A stretch of 64,000 nt of DNA from Methylovirgula sp. 4M-Z18 (GTDB lineage Bacteria > Pseudomonadota > Alphaproteobacteria > Rhizobiales > Beijerinckiaceae), in NCBI RefSeq assembly GCF_037890675.1, contig NZ_CP149574.1, positions 3,324,874 to 3,388,873 of the forward strand, in the 5' to 3' direction. Below the pieces are notes generated by a model. The model was not told the origin of the DNA. It searched no databases and worked only from the letters and a program-made list of their open reading frames with translations. Shown piece by piece: positions 56,488-64,000 of this stretch; within the stretch, counting starts at the first letter, position 1; every line of letters starts with the position of its first letter. Both the position numbers and the translations under genes were made by a program.

Positions 56488-57378
56488 GTGACCAATTCGA
56501 AATTGATATTTCCCTTTTGCACTATATTTGTAACAAGTTTCGTTTCTGGCTGCGGAATTACGGCTCCGCAAATGAGTGATATTTCATCGGAAAATCGCAC
56601 GGACAGCCCCAACAACTTGGAAGTAAAAATCAAATCTAAGATTTTTTGCGAGTTGCAAAAAGCAGTTTCAGATATCAATAATCCCTCAATAAGGACACCT
56701 TACGAAGAATATTATAATGGTACTATGAAATATATAAAACCTCTACCAGATAAATGGGGAGTGCAATTGACGATTCAATTGGCAGCAGAAGAGAATACAT
56801 CGATAAATCCTGGAGCAACATTTATCGATCCCTTATCGCCTGCCAAAAGTTTTGGCAGTGCAGTGTCTCGATCATACTCGACCGCTGTCGGGGCATCCAT
56901 TTCAGCAGACGCAACTAATACTCACAAGTATACATTTTATTATCTCGTGTCGGACTTAGAGGGTGATCAGCCTGAATGTAAGAAATATATGGCACCCGAC
57001 TTCACCGGTGGATCGCTTTTAATTGATGGCGATCTTGGAATTTATGGTTGGTTAAATAACGCAATGAATGTAAGATCAAGTATTGGAACATCGCGCTCGG
57101 TACAGCAAGAAGCCGTTTCATATGATATTAAATTCGATGTGGTGACAAGTGGCGGCTTTACGCCAACATGGAAACTATTGCGCGTCACAACGGGAAATGG
57201 CTCTTTAAACTTGATTAACGCAAAACGAGAGCGAACCCATGAATTGATTTTGACCTTCGGTCCGAGTCAAACTGATAAAAATGGAAAGGCTCAGCCCTCA
57301 ACCATAGCAAGCAACGAGGATCTTGCTCAAAAGATCGGTGCCGCTGTAGCAAATGCGCTTAAATCGGGTAGCCCCTAA
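56488..57378 (+). CDS. Putative lipoprotein, unknown function
   Basis: 296 residues from the GTG at 56488, chosen because GGAGG (56477-56481) is six bases upstream; an open frame to the left has no such site. The signal ends at the lipobox VSGC. The mature part has a helix with KIFCELQKAVSDINN, a beta-rich core (WGVQLTIQLAAEENTSINPG, TFIDPLSPAKSFG), and a C-terminal strand pair WKLLRVTTGNG / LILTFGP. Similar beta-rich lipoproteins of unknown role occur in rhizobia. Composition is AT-rich, unlike the surrounding chromosome. Confidence 0.65.
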   Translation: MTNSKLIFPFCTIFVTSFVSGCGITAPQMSDISSENRTDSPNNLEVKIKSKIFCELQKAVSDINNPSIRTPYEEYYNGTMKYIKPLPDKWGVQLTIQLAAEENTSINPGATFIDPLSPAKSFGSAVSRSYSTAVGASISADATNTHKYTFYYLVSDLEGDQPECKKYMAPDFTGGSLLIDGDLGIYGWLNNAMNVRSSIGTSRSVQQEAVSYDIKFDVVTSGGFTPTWKLLRVTTGNGSLNLINAKRERTHELILTFGPSQTDKNGKAQPSTIASNEDLAQKIGAAVANALKSGSP

Positions 57379-57620
57379 GGATTGTACGGTCAACTACCGT
57401 TAGTCATTTTACTCTCAAGCGACCATTCTCTTAAGATATCAGTCGCAAAACCCTCCTGTACCCGGGTGGCCGTCTAAACATTGACCACGCGATAATGTTT
57501 TCTGTTTAACGACGATGTGTCTTGCGCGCCGGTTCATAATCGGCGAGACGCAGTGCCCTTGTTTCTGCGCGCTGGCCCTGCTACCCCTTCGCCACGATCT
57601 CCCCCACCAGCGGAACCATC

Positions 57621-59273
57621 ATGGCGCGCCAGTTCATCTACCATATGCAGGGTCTCACCAAAGCCTATCCGGGCGGCAAGAAGGTGTTGGAGAATATCCA
57701 CCTGTCCTTCTACCCGGATGCGAAAATCGGCGTTCTCGGCGTCAACGGCTCCGGTAAGTCGACGCTGCTCAAGATCATGGCCGGCATGGACACCGAATTT
57801 ACCGGCGACGGCTGGGTCGCGGAGGGCGCGCGCGTCGGTTATCTGCCGCAGGAGCCGCAGCTCGACCCGACGCTCGACGTGCGCGGCAATGTCATGCTGG
57901 GCGTGAAGGAAAAGAAGGACATTCTCGACCGCTACAACGAACTGGCGATGGATTATTCCGACGAGACGGCGGACGAGATGACCAGCCTGCAGGACGAGAT
58001 CGAGGCGCAAGGCCTGTGGGATCTCGACAGCCAGGTCGAGCAGGCGATGGATGCGCTGGGCTGCCCGCCGGACGACGCCGACGTCACCAAGCTGTCGGGC
58101 GGCGAGCGCCGCCGCGTGGCTTTGTGCAAGCTGCTGCTGGAAAAGCCGGAACTGCTGCTGCTCGACGAGCCGACCAACCATTTGGACGCCGAAACGGTGA
58201 ATTGGCTGGAAGGGCATTTGCGCAATTATCCCGGTGCGATCCTGATCGTCACCCACGATCGCTACTTCCTCGACAATGTCACGGGCTGGATTCTCGAACT
58301 CGACCGCGGCCGCGGCATTCCCTACGAAGGCAATTATTCCTCCTGGCTGACGCAGAAACAGAAGCGCCTCGCACAGGAGGGCCGCGAGGAAGAAGCGCGC
58401 CAGCGGGCGCTGGAAGCCGAATCCGAGTGGATTGCCTCGTCGCCGAAGGCCCGCCAAGCCAAATCGAAGGCGCGTATCCAGCGCTATGAGGACCTCGTCG
58501 CCAAGCAGAACGACAAGGCGCCCTCGACCGCACAGATCATCATCCCGGTGGCGGAGCGGCTCGGCAACAATGTCATCGATTTCGAGCATCTCTCGAAAGG
58601 CTATGGCGAGCGCCTGCTCATCGACAATCTGTCGTTCAAATTGCCGCCGGGCGGCATCGTCGGCGTGATCGGCGCGAACGGCGCCGGTAAGACGACTTTG
58701 TTCCGCATGATCACCGGCAGCGAGAAGCCCGATGGCGGCACGATCAAGATCGGTGAGAGCGTGCAGCTCGGCTATGTCGACCAGTCGCGCGACGCGCTGG
58801 CCGACAACAAGACCGTGTGGGAAGAAATTTCCGGCGGCAACGACATCATCTATCTCGGCAAACGCGAAATCAATTCGCGTGGCTATTGCTCGTCCTTCAA
58901 CTTCAAGGGCGGCGACCAGCAGAAGAAGGTCGGCATGCTTTCGGGCGGTGAGCGCAACCGCGTGCATCTCGCCAAAATGCTGAAGAGCGGCGCCAACCTG
59001 CTGCTGCTCGACGAACCGACCAACGATCTCGACGTCGATACGTTGCGGGCGCTGGAAGATGCGCTGCAGGATTTTGCCGGCTGCGCCGTCATCATCTCGC
59101 ACGATCGCTTCTTCCTCGACCGTGTCGCCACCCATATGCTCGCCTTCGAAGGCGACAGTCATGTGGAATGGTTCGAAGGCAACTTCCAGGATTACGAGGA
59201 AGACAAGAAGCGGCGGCTTGGGATTGATTCCGTCATCCCGCACCGGTTGAAGTATAAGAAGTTCAGCCGATAA
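57621..59273 (+). CDS. ettA: Energy-dependent translational throttle ABC-F protein
   Basis: 550 residues with two ABC domains: Walker [13 protein letters not shown] with signature [13 protein letters not shown] and Walker [13 protein letters not shown]; then [25 protein letters not shown] and [12 protein letters not shown]. Between them is the charged linker ([20 protein letters not shown]), and an arm insertion in the first domain is consistent with EttA. The C-terminal PHRLKYKKF is typical. It binds the ribosomal E site and gates early elongation according to ATP/ADP. No membrane domain, as expected for ABC-F. Confidence 0.95.
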   Translation: MARQFIYHMQGLTKAYPGGKKVLENIHLSFYPDAKIGVLGVNGSGKSTLLKIMAGMDTEFTGDGWVAEGARVGYLPQEPQLDPTLDVRGNVMLGVKEKKDILDRYNELAMDYSDETADEMTSLQDEIEAQGLWDLDSQVEQAMDALGCPPDDADVTKLSGGERRRVALCKLLLEKPELLLLDEPTNHLDAETVNWLEGHLRNYPGAILIVTHDRYFLDNVTGWILELDRGRGIPYEGNYSSWLTQKQKRLAQEGREEEARQRALEAESEWIASSPKARQAKSKARIQRYEDLVAKQNDKAPSTAQIIIPVAERLGNNVIDFEHLSKGYGERLLIDNLSFKLPPGGIVGVIGANGAGKTTLFRMITGSEKPDGGTIKIGESVQLGYVDQSRDALADNKTVWEEISGGNDIIYLGKREINSRGYCSSFNFKGGDQQKKVGMLSGGERNRVHLAKMLKSGANLLLLDEPTNDLDVDTLRALEDALQDFAGCAVIISHDRFFLDRVATHMLAFEGDSHVEWFEGNFQDYEEDKKRRLGIDSVIPHRLKYKKFSR

Positions 59274-59281
59274 GCGCCTTT

Positions 59282-59308
59282 CCCTTCTCCCGCAAAGCGG
59301 GAGAAGGG
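59282..59308. repeat. Solo copy of the CTTCTCCC/GGGAGAAG palindromic repeat
   Basis: Perfect 11-base arms CCCTTCTCCCG / CGGGAGAAGGG with a five-base loop, between convergent ettA and the TTC38-like gene. CCTCATCC follows, as in the larger elements. No T-run; it may still act as a bidirectional transcript end. Confidence 0.85.
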
Positions 59309-59309
59309 A

Positions 59310-60683
59310 TCATGACCTCATCCGACGCAGCGACAAGGGCTCCTGACCGTTCATCAGCCGTGCCAATCGCACGGCCGCAAAATTGTTGTGCTGCCGCTTG
59401 CTGAGCCGTTGCGTCAGCAGCATCTTCGCCTCCGCACTCATCCCAGCCCGCACCAGCGAGTCCAGCAGCACCTGCTCGAACACGTCGCGCTGCGCATGCG
59501 AGCCGCCAACACGATAGATCTCGTCACGCACCGATAGCAGTTCGCGCGCCGCGACATCATATTCGCCGATCGCATGCGAGGTCAGCGCCTCGGCAATCGT
59601 CGTGCCGACATCGCGGATCACGATATGCTGATCGCCATGATGGGACGTGCCATCCAAAAATGTCGAGATAAATGCACAAGCTGTGCCGATCCGCCCCGCG
59701 CCAGTCAGCGCGAGCAGATAATGCAGATCGGCGAAGACGAGCGTGCGGTCGCAAATGCGCCGCTCGGCAATATCGGCCAGTTCCTCCCAGCGCCGCCCGA
59801 CCGCGACGCCATCGAGTTCGAGGCGCGTGAGCAGCGACGCGGCATTGGCAATGTCGCGGTAATCGTCCGTCTTCTCCGCCCGGATGCGCTTGTCGTAAAG
59901 GTCGAGCGCCGCCTCCTTTTGCCCCAGTTCGAGCTGAAACAAAGCCTGATGCCAGACGACGTGGAAGGCGAAATTGTTGCAATGGGTAATCGCGTGTTCG
60001 TTCGCGCTTAGGAATTCCGAACCCTCTTGCGCCCGTCCGGTCATTTCATGCACATGGCTGACCGCGTGCAGGCCCCAGGCATCGCGTGGCGCCCGCGAGA
60101 GCGCGCGACGGCCGATCACTTCGGCTTCCTCATAAGCGCCGGTTTCTTCGAGCGCGAAGGCACGGCAACCGAGCAGATAGCCGATATGCGGGTGGTCGAG
60201 TCCGACATGCTCCAGAACGCGATCGATCGATGCGCGCATGCCGCGCGCGTCGCCGAGCATGAAGCGCATGGCATGCGAGAGTTTGGCGGCGAAGGAATCG
60301 GCGGGCCATTGCGCCAGAACCGTCTCGAAGCGCTCGATCGCCCCGGTGAAGCGGCCCTCACAGCCTTCGCGCAAAGCGTGCACGTAGAGCGCCTCGCGCA
60401 TGCTCCCGCTATGTTCGCGGCACGCGCTCGCCGCACGGCTCAGCGCATCGCGCGCCACCGCAATGAGTTCGCCGCGCCCCAGCAACAGCGAAAAGAAACC
60501 TTTCGCGCACCAGCCCAAAATCGATTCCGGGTCGGCCTCGAAAAGCCGGTTGAGCGCGAGCGGCGTTTCTTTGCCGTGGCTCAGGAAATGCTCGACCATC
60601 TCGCCGTAAGCGCGCGCCGCCTCGGGCGAACCCGTCATGTCCAATCCGCTATGATCCGTCGTCAGCATGGTCGGCCCTCTCAT
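59310..60683 (-). CDS. TTC38-like tetratricopeptide repeat protein
   Basis: 457 residues, almost entirely helical repeats. Characteristic segments include GWCAKGFFSLLLGRGEL, REALYVHALREGCEG, HPHIGYLLGCRAFALEETG, WGLHAVSHVHEMTGRAQEG and FHVVWHQALFQLELGQ, the last three being typical of the TTC38 family with its conserved His residues. No signal peptide. Function unknown in bacteria; a protein-interaction or scaffold role is the usual guess. The first ATG is at 60683 and MLTTDHSG five codons later is an alternative. Confidence 0.82.
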   Translation of the reverse strand: MRGPTMLTTDHSGLDMTGSPEAARAYGEMVEHFLSHGKETPLALNRLFEADPESILGWCAKGFFSLLLGRGELIAVARDALSRAASACREHSGSMREALYVHALREGCEGRFTGAIERFETVLAQWPADSFAAKLSHAMRFMLGDARGMRASIDRVLEHVGLDHPHIGYLLGCRAFALEETGAYEEAEVIGRRALSRAPRDAWGLHAVSHVHEMTGRAQEGSEFLSANEHAITHCNNFAFHVVWHQALFQLELGQKEAALDLYDKRIRAEKTDDYRDIANAASLLTRLELDGVAVGRRWEELADIAERRICDRTLVFADLHYLLALTGAGRIGTACAFISTFLDGTSHHGDQHIVIRDVGTTIAEALTSHAIGEYDVAARELLSVRDEIYRVGGSHAQRDVFEQVLLDSLVRAGMSAEAKMLLTQRLSKRQHNNFAAVRLARLMNGQEPLSLRRMRS

Positions 60684-60768
60684 TGAACGAGACTATGGAT
60701 CAAGTCGGTGACGGCGGCACATCACAACCGGTCATGCCGCCATCACGAGCGCGTGAGTCAAAATTCAT

Positions 60769-60842
60769 ACCAACGGTCAATCTTTGTAACCGTTGGTTCC
60801 TTTCTTCATTTTTCGTCTCTTAAGGTGAAAGCGAAAAATGAA
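60769..60842. other. Two successive inverted repeats
   Basis: First ACCAACGGT / ACCGTTGGT with an 11-base loop (60769-60797), then TTCATTTTTCG / CGAAAAATGAA with a 16-base loop (60805-60842). Both have perfect arms. They lie downstream of the ThDP-enzyme gene and upstream of the TTC38-like gene on the minus strand, so a terminator, an operator, or both are possible. Confidence 0.6.
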
Positions 60843-60878
60843 GAGTGGCCCAAAGGCCGCTTCTCGCGACCTTCGGTC

Positions 60879-62489
60879 TTAAATCCGTCCTTCATAGGCG
60901 TTCTTGCTGATGCGGCAGGCCAGCAGCGTGAAGCGGCCGTGCCGTTTCAGGGCGTTGCGCATTTCGCTCGCCAAGGTCACCCGATCCTCGACCCAGACAC
61001 CTGTCCCGCCCATTGCAGCAGCGACATCGGCAAAATCCGTCCCGCCGAAATCGACGCCGACACGCTTTTTCTGCATCGCCCGCTGCTTTTGCGCGATAAG
61101 CGCGAGGGTTTCATCCACCAGCACCACGAGGACGACCGGCAGTTTGAGGTCACGCAGCGTCGCAAGCTCGCCCAGCACCATTTCCAGACAGGCATCGCCC
61201 ATGACGGCAATGACAGGGCTTTGCGGACGGGCAAGCTTGTAGCCGGTGGCCAGCGGCAGCGCGCAGCCCATGGTGCAGAGCCCGGTCGACTGCAAGAAGT
61301 GATGCGGCGCGGGACACGTCCACATCTGGCTCAACAAAATACGATGTGCGCCCGAATCCGCGGTGATCACGGTCTCCGATGGTGCGACCCGACGGATGAC
61401 ATCGAAGACCACGCCCGGCCCCCATTCCGCTTCCGGCGCGAAGGCCGCGACGAGATCGGCTCTTGCCTGCGCGATCCGCCCCGGCGGCCAATGTGCGCAC
61501 ATTGTGAGCCCCTGCGAGAGCGCGTGCAGCGATGCGCCGATATCGCCGACGAAAACCTTCGCCGCGGCATGCATGAAATGGGTCGGCGGCACCGCGCACA
61601 GATCGATGACCCGCGCTGTGTCGGGCCAGGGGTCGCGCCAGCCGATGCGCATCTCGATCGGATCATAACCGGCGAGGAGAATAACATCGGCTGCAGCGAC
61701 GAGCGGCAGCAAAATACGATCCGCTTTCGGCGACAGGCCGGCGCCGCCCAGCGCCAAAGCATCCGTCTCCGGCAAAATCCCCTTGGCCTTATAGGTCGTG
61801 AGCAAGGGCACCTGCTGAGCGCGGCAAAAATCGGCGATAGCAGCATGGGCATTGTGGTTGATCGCATCGACACCGGCGATCACCAGCGGACGCTGCGCCG
61901 CCTGCAGCCATTGCCGCGCCTCTTCCAGCGCGGGACCTGGCGCCGGCGCGGCAGGCGCCACGGGTGCCCGCAGCTTCAACCCGCTCTCGCGCTCCTCGCC
62001 CTCGGCGACGCCGATCGGCACATCGACATGGACGGGGCCCGGCTGGCCGTCACGCGCAATGGCAATCGCCTTGGCGATACAGGCAGCAACCGCGCCGCGC
62101 GTGGCCATCAAGCTCGCCTTGACGACGGGTCGCAGCACGGCCTGATGATCGAGGATCTGATGGGTGAAGGTCTCGGCTTCAGCCGGATCGACCCGCCCGG
62201 TCAGGAAAATCAGCGGCACGCGATCCTGCCAGGCATTGGCCACGACATTGATCGCATTGGTGACGCCTGGTCCCAATGTGGCGACGAGAACGCCGATCTC
62301 GCCCGTCGCATGCCAGACGCCCTCGGCCATGAAACCAGCCGCGTTTTCGTGTTTGGCGAGATGAAAGGCGAGACCCGCCCGGTCGAGTGCGTCGACAAGG
62401 GCCAGAACTTCGCCGCCGGGAATGCCGAACGCGTGGCGGCATCCCGCGGCGTAAAGATGCGTTGCGATAATGTCGGCGCCTGTGGTCAT
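60879..62489 (-). CDS. ThDP-dependent acetolactate synthase-like enzyme
   Basis: 536 residues from the ATG at 62489 (MTTGADIIA), with GGAA upstream; an ATG at 62504 would add five. The Pyr domain has FGIPGGEVLAL and the catalytic Glu in KHENAAGFMAEG; the central domain follows; the PP domain carries the ThDP motif beginning GDACLEMVLGEL, where the usual GDG is GDA and the terminal Asn pair is missing. Family members include acetolactate synthases and related decarboxylases, and no small regulatory subunit gene is nearby, so a catabolic enzyme is likely. Substrate unknown. Confidence 0.82.
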   Translation of the reverse strand: MTTGADIIATHLYAAGCRHAFGIPGGEVLALVDALDRAGLAFHLAKHENAAGFMAEGVWHATGEIGVLVATLGPGVTNAINVVANAWQDRVPLIFLTGRVDPAEAETFTHQILDHQAVLRPVVKASLMATRGAVAACIAKAIAIARDGQPGPVHVDVPIGVAEGEERESGLKLRAPVAPAAPAPGPALEEARQWLQAAQRPLVIAGVDAINHNAHAAIADFCRAQQVPLLTTYKAKGILPETDALALGGAGLSPKADRILLPLVAAADVILLAGYDPIEMRIGWRDPWPDTARVIDLCAVPPTHFMHAAAKVFVGDIGASLHALSQGLTMCAHWPPGRIAQARADLVAAFAPEAEWGPGVVFDVIRRVAPSETVITADSGAHRILLSQMWTCPAPHHFLQSTGLCTMGCALPLATGYKLARPQSPVIAVMGDACLEMVLGELATLRDLKLPVVLVVLVDETLALIAQKQRAMQKKRVGVDFGGTDFADVAAAMGGTGVWVEDRVTLASEMRNALKRHGRFTLLACRISKNAYEGRI

Positions 62490-62594
62490 CGGCATTCCGT
62501 GCATGAGTCAGATGTCATCTGCCAGCATGCACGAACCGCGCCAACTTTCACATCGCAAATGCGTGAGGGAGAGCGGCCGCACCGCCCCCCGCGT

Positions 62595-63104
62595 TTAGGC
62601 CGGCTCCAGCTCTTCGCGCAGCAGCCCGACAAGATCGAAAGGCTTGTTGAGTTCGCGCGCTTTTTCCCTGGTCATCTGGCCATCGATCCAGTCGCTCCAG
62701 TAGCTCGGATCGCGGTCCCACGCGAGTTCGATGCCATTGCCGTCCGGATCGTTGAGATAGATCGCAAGATGGCTCCCGTGATCGGCGGAGCCATCGATCG
62801 GATATCCCGCCTCGACCAGGCGCTGCAACGCGCGCGCAAGGTCCTTGCGGGTCGGATAGTTGAGCGCGAAATGGTAGAGGCCGACACCCGGTCCGCGCCG
62901 AGGCGACGCGCCTTTGCTCTCCCACGTGTTGAGCGCGATATGATGGTGGTAGCCGCCCACCGAAAGGAAGGCGAAGCTGTCCAACTGGAAGTTGAGATCA
63001 AATCCCATCAGGTCGCGATAGAAGGCAACGGCCCGGCCGAGGTCGGCCACTTTCAAGTGAATGTGGCCGATACGCGTTTGAGCGGGAGCATGATAAGTCG
63101 ACAT
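62595..63104 (-). CDS. VOC-family (glyoxalase/extradiol dioxygenase-like) protein
   Basis: 169 residues, vicinal oxygen chelate fold. Metal-ligand segments visible: IGHIHLKVADL, GYHHHIALNTW, GLYHFALNYP and the Glu of GNGIELAWDRD. The repeat arrangement resembles CatE-like proteins. It may be a ring-cleaving dioxygenase or a thiol-conjugate enzyme. It lies nine bases after the DoxX gene, and both face the LysR gene at the window end. Confidence 0.85.
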   Translation of the reverse strand: MSTYHAPAQTRIGHIHLKVADLGRAVAFYRDLMGFDLNFQLDSFAFLSVGGYHHHIALNTWESKGASPRRGPGVGLYHFALNYPTRKDLARALQRLVEAGYPIDGSADHGSHLAIYLNDPDGNGIELAWDRDPSYWSDWIDGQMTREKARELNKPFDLVGLLREELEPA

Positions 63105-63113
63105 GACAGCACC

Positions 63114-63539
63114 TTAAGCGGTTGCCGGACGCAAAGTCGCCGATTTGCCGGATTTCAGAGCATAGGCGCCGTCGCCGATCAGCGCGACCGCGATCAGGCC
63201 GACGATCCAGAGCGCCGGAAATTCCCAGCCACCATTCGGATTGTTGAAGAAGAACCCGGCCGCGCCATGCACGGTGAAAATCGCGCCGAGCAGGATCGGA
63301 ATGCCGGCGAGCGCTCCGACGCGTGCCCAGAGGCCGAGAATGAGCATGACCGCGACGGCGAGTTCCCACACGATCGTGACATAGGCGAGCGCCGGCGGCA
63401 GGCCGAGCGAACCGAAGAATTGCGCCGTCCCGGCGGGGGTGAAGACGAAAATCTTCAGGCCGGCATGGGCCAGAAACAGGATGCCGAGCGCGAGGCGCAG
63501 CAGCAGAGCGGCATAGGGAGCGGTACGGGTATCGACCAT
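63114..63539 (-). CDS. DoxX-family membrane protein
   Basis: 141 residues with four hydrophobic helices (LLLRLALGILFLAHAGLKIF, AYVTIVWELAVAVMLILG, LAGIPILLGAIFTVHGA, ALWIVGLIAVALIGDGAYAL), the DoxX layout. Members are small inner-membrane proteins often found beside redox or detoxification genes. It is first of a two-gene unit with the VOC protein gene and is divergent from a LysR gene 140 bases away, which is the likely regulator. Confidence 0.87.
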   Translation of the reverse strand: MVDTRTAPYAALLLRLALGILFLAHAGLKIFVFTPAGTAQFFGSLGLPPALAYVTIVWELAVAVMLILGLWARVGALAGIPILLGAIFTVHGAAGFFFNNPNGGWEFPALWIVGLIAVALIGDGAYALKSGKSATLRPATA

Positions 63540-63663
63540 GATCTTTTCCTTCCGGCGAGCGGTCTGTAGGGGCGTGCGAAAGACGGCTTCGCATCGATTT
63601 CCCGGCCACCATGCCGCAGTGCAAACAACAAAAATACTGTAATTGTTTCGAATAAAACGTTCT

Positions 63664-63678
63664 GATATTTTGAATATC
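63664..63678. promoter_or_regulatory. 15-bp palindrome beside the LysR start
   Basis: GATATT-TTG-AATATC, perfect dyad, ending one base before the LysR ATG at 63680. LysR proteins commonly bind such AT-rich dyads. Placement at the start codon suggests autorepression, while the rest of the divergent region (63540-63663) would carry the DoxX promoter. Confidence 0.55.
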
Positions 63679-63679
63679 T

Positions 63680-64000
63680 ATGGATGCCCTGTCGCTTGAC
63701 CAATTTCTCGTCTTCGTCACGATCGCGGACGAAGGCAGCTTTGCCGCGGCCGCCCGCCGGCTGAACCGCGCCCAATCGGCAATTACCTATGCCATTCAAA
63801 AGCTTGAGGACCAGAGCGGTCTGATCCTGTTCGACCGCAGCCAATACCGCCCCACCCTCACCGAGGCGGGGGCGACGCTGCTGCCACGGGCGCGGCGCGT
63901 TTTGGACGACGTCGCCGATTACCGGCTGCAGGCGAGCGGCATCGCCAAGGGACTCGAAGCCGAATTGACGCTTTTGGCAACGGCCTATTTTCCCGGCGAA
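63680..64000 (+). CDS. LysR-family regulator, 3' end outside window
   Basis: 107 codons from the ATG at 63680 without a stop, so the gene continues past the window. The N-terminal winged helix-turn-helix is clear (LDQFLVFVTIADEGSFAAAA, RLNRAQSAITYAIQKLEDQS, LFDRSQYRPTLTEAG), followed by the start of the effector domain. It is divergent from the doxX and VOC genes and is their probable regulator. Confidence 0.88.
   Translation, partial: MDALSLDQFLVFVTIADEGSFAAAARRLNRAQSAITYAIQKLEDQSGLILFDRSQYRPTLTEAGATLLPRARRVLDDVADYRLQASGIAKGLEAELTLLATAYFPGE

Overview
This is GC-rich chromosomal DNA from an alphaproteobacterium, most likely Hyphomicrobiales (rhizobial/Beijerinckiaceae-like; the genus is an inference). 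The support is a complete division and cell wall (dcw) cluster in alphaproteobacterial order, an FtsZ with a long Pro/Gln-rich linker, a CtrA-type box, a GTTC-N7-GTTC LexA-type box, and many short intergenic palindromes of the kind common in rhizobia. No tRNA, rRNA, CRISPR array, transposase or phage gene was seen. The only structured RNA gene recognised is RNase P RNA.

Layout. 1-9.7 kb: the 3' part of a GGDEF/EAL protein, prmA, pepP, an azlC-azlD exporter with an AraC-type regulator, ligA, a small exported protein and an Ldh2-family dehydrogenase. 9.7-14.2 kb: recN and bamD, then an ArsR regulator and alpha/beta hydrolase pair that separates bamD from lpxC. 14.2-35.1 kb: a co-directional minus-strand run, read mraZ-rsmH-ftsL-ftsI-murE/murF (one fused gene)-mraY-murD-ftsW-murG-murC-murB-ddl-ftsQ-ftsA-ftsZ-lpxC. 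Several junctions are 4-base ATGA or GTGA overlaps. Four TGGG-type repeats at a 10-bp period lie upstream of mraZ. 35.3-35.7 kb: rnpB.

35.8-50 kb: a CtrA-boxed Flp-pilin-like micro-gene, a glycine-zipper lipoprotein, a peptidoglycan amidase, a periplasmic sulfite dehydrogenase (sorB, sorA) and a multicopper oxidase that together sit between two copies of a 0.2-kb nested palindrome, an ArsR-methyltransferase fusion with metF, a PsiF-like exported protein, an unusual SDR protein, a LysR regulator, prmB, an exported esterase and a KAP-type membrane NTPase.

50-64 kb: an Lrp regulator divergent from a diaminopropionate ammonia-lyase and two M20 hydrolases, which reads as a catabolic operon. Next come a LuxR-type regulator, a Kazal-type secreted inhibitor, a decayed second copy of the LuxR 5' end and an AT-rich islet with two exported proteins of unknown function. 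The window ends with ettA, a TTC38-like repeat protein, a ThDP-dependent enzyme, a VOC protein, a DoxX protein and the start of a LysR gene.

The dcw genes make lipid II and assemble the septum, with lpxC and bamD serving the outer membrane. The accessory regions are dominated by small transcription-regulated catabolic or envelope modules, and the clearest signs of acquisition are at 13.0-14.2 kb and 55-57.4 kb.
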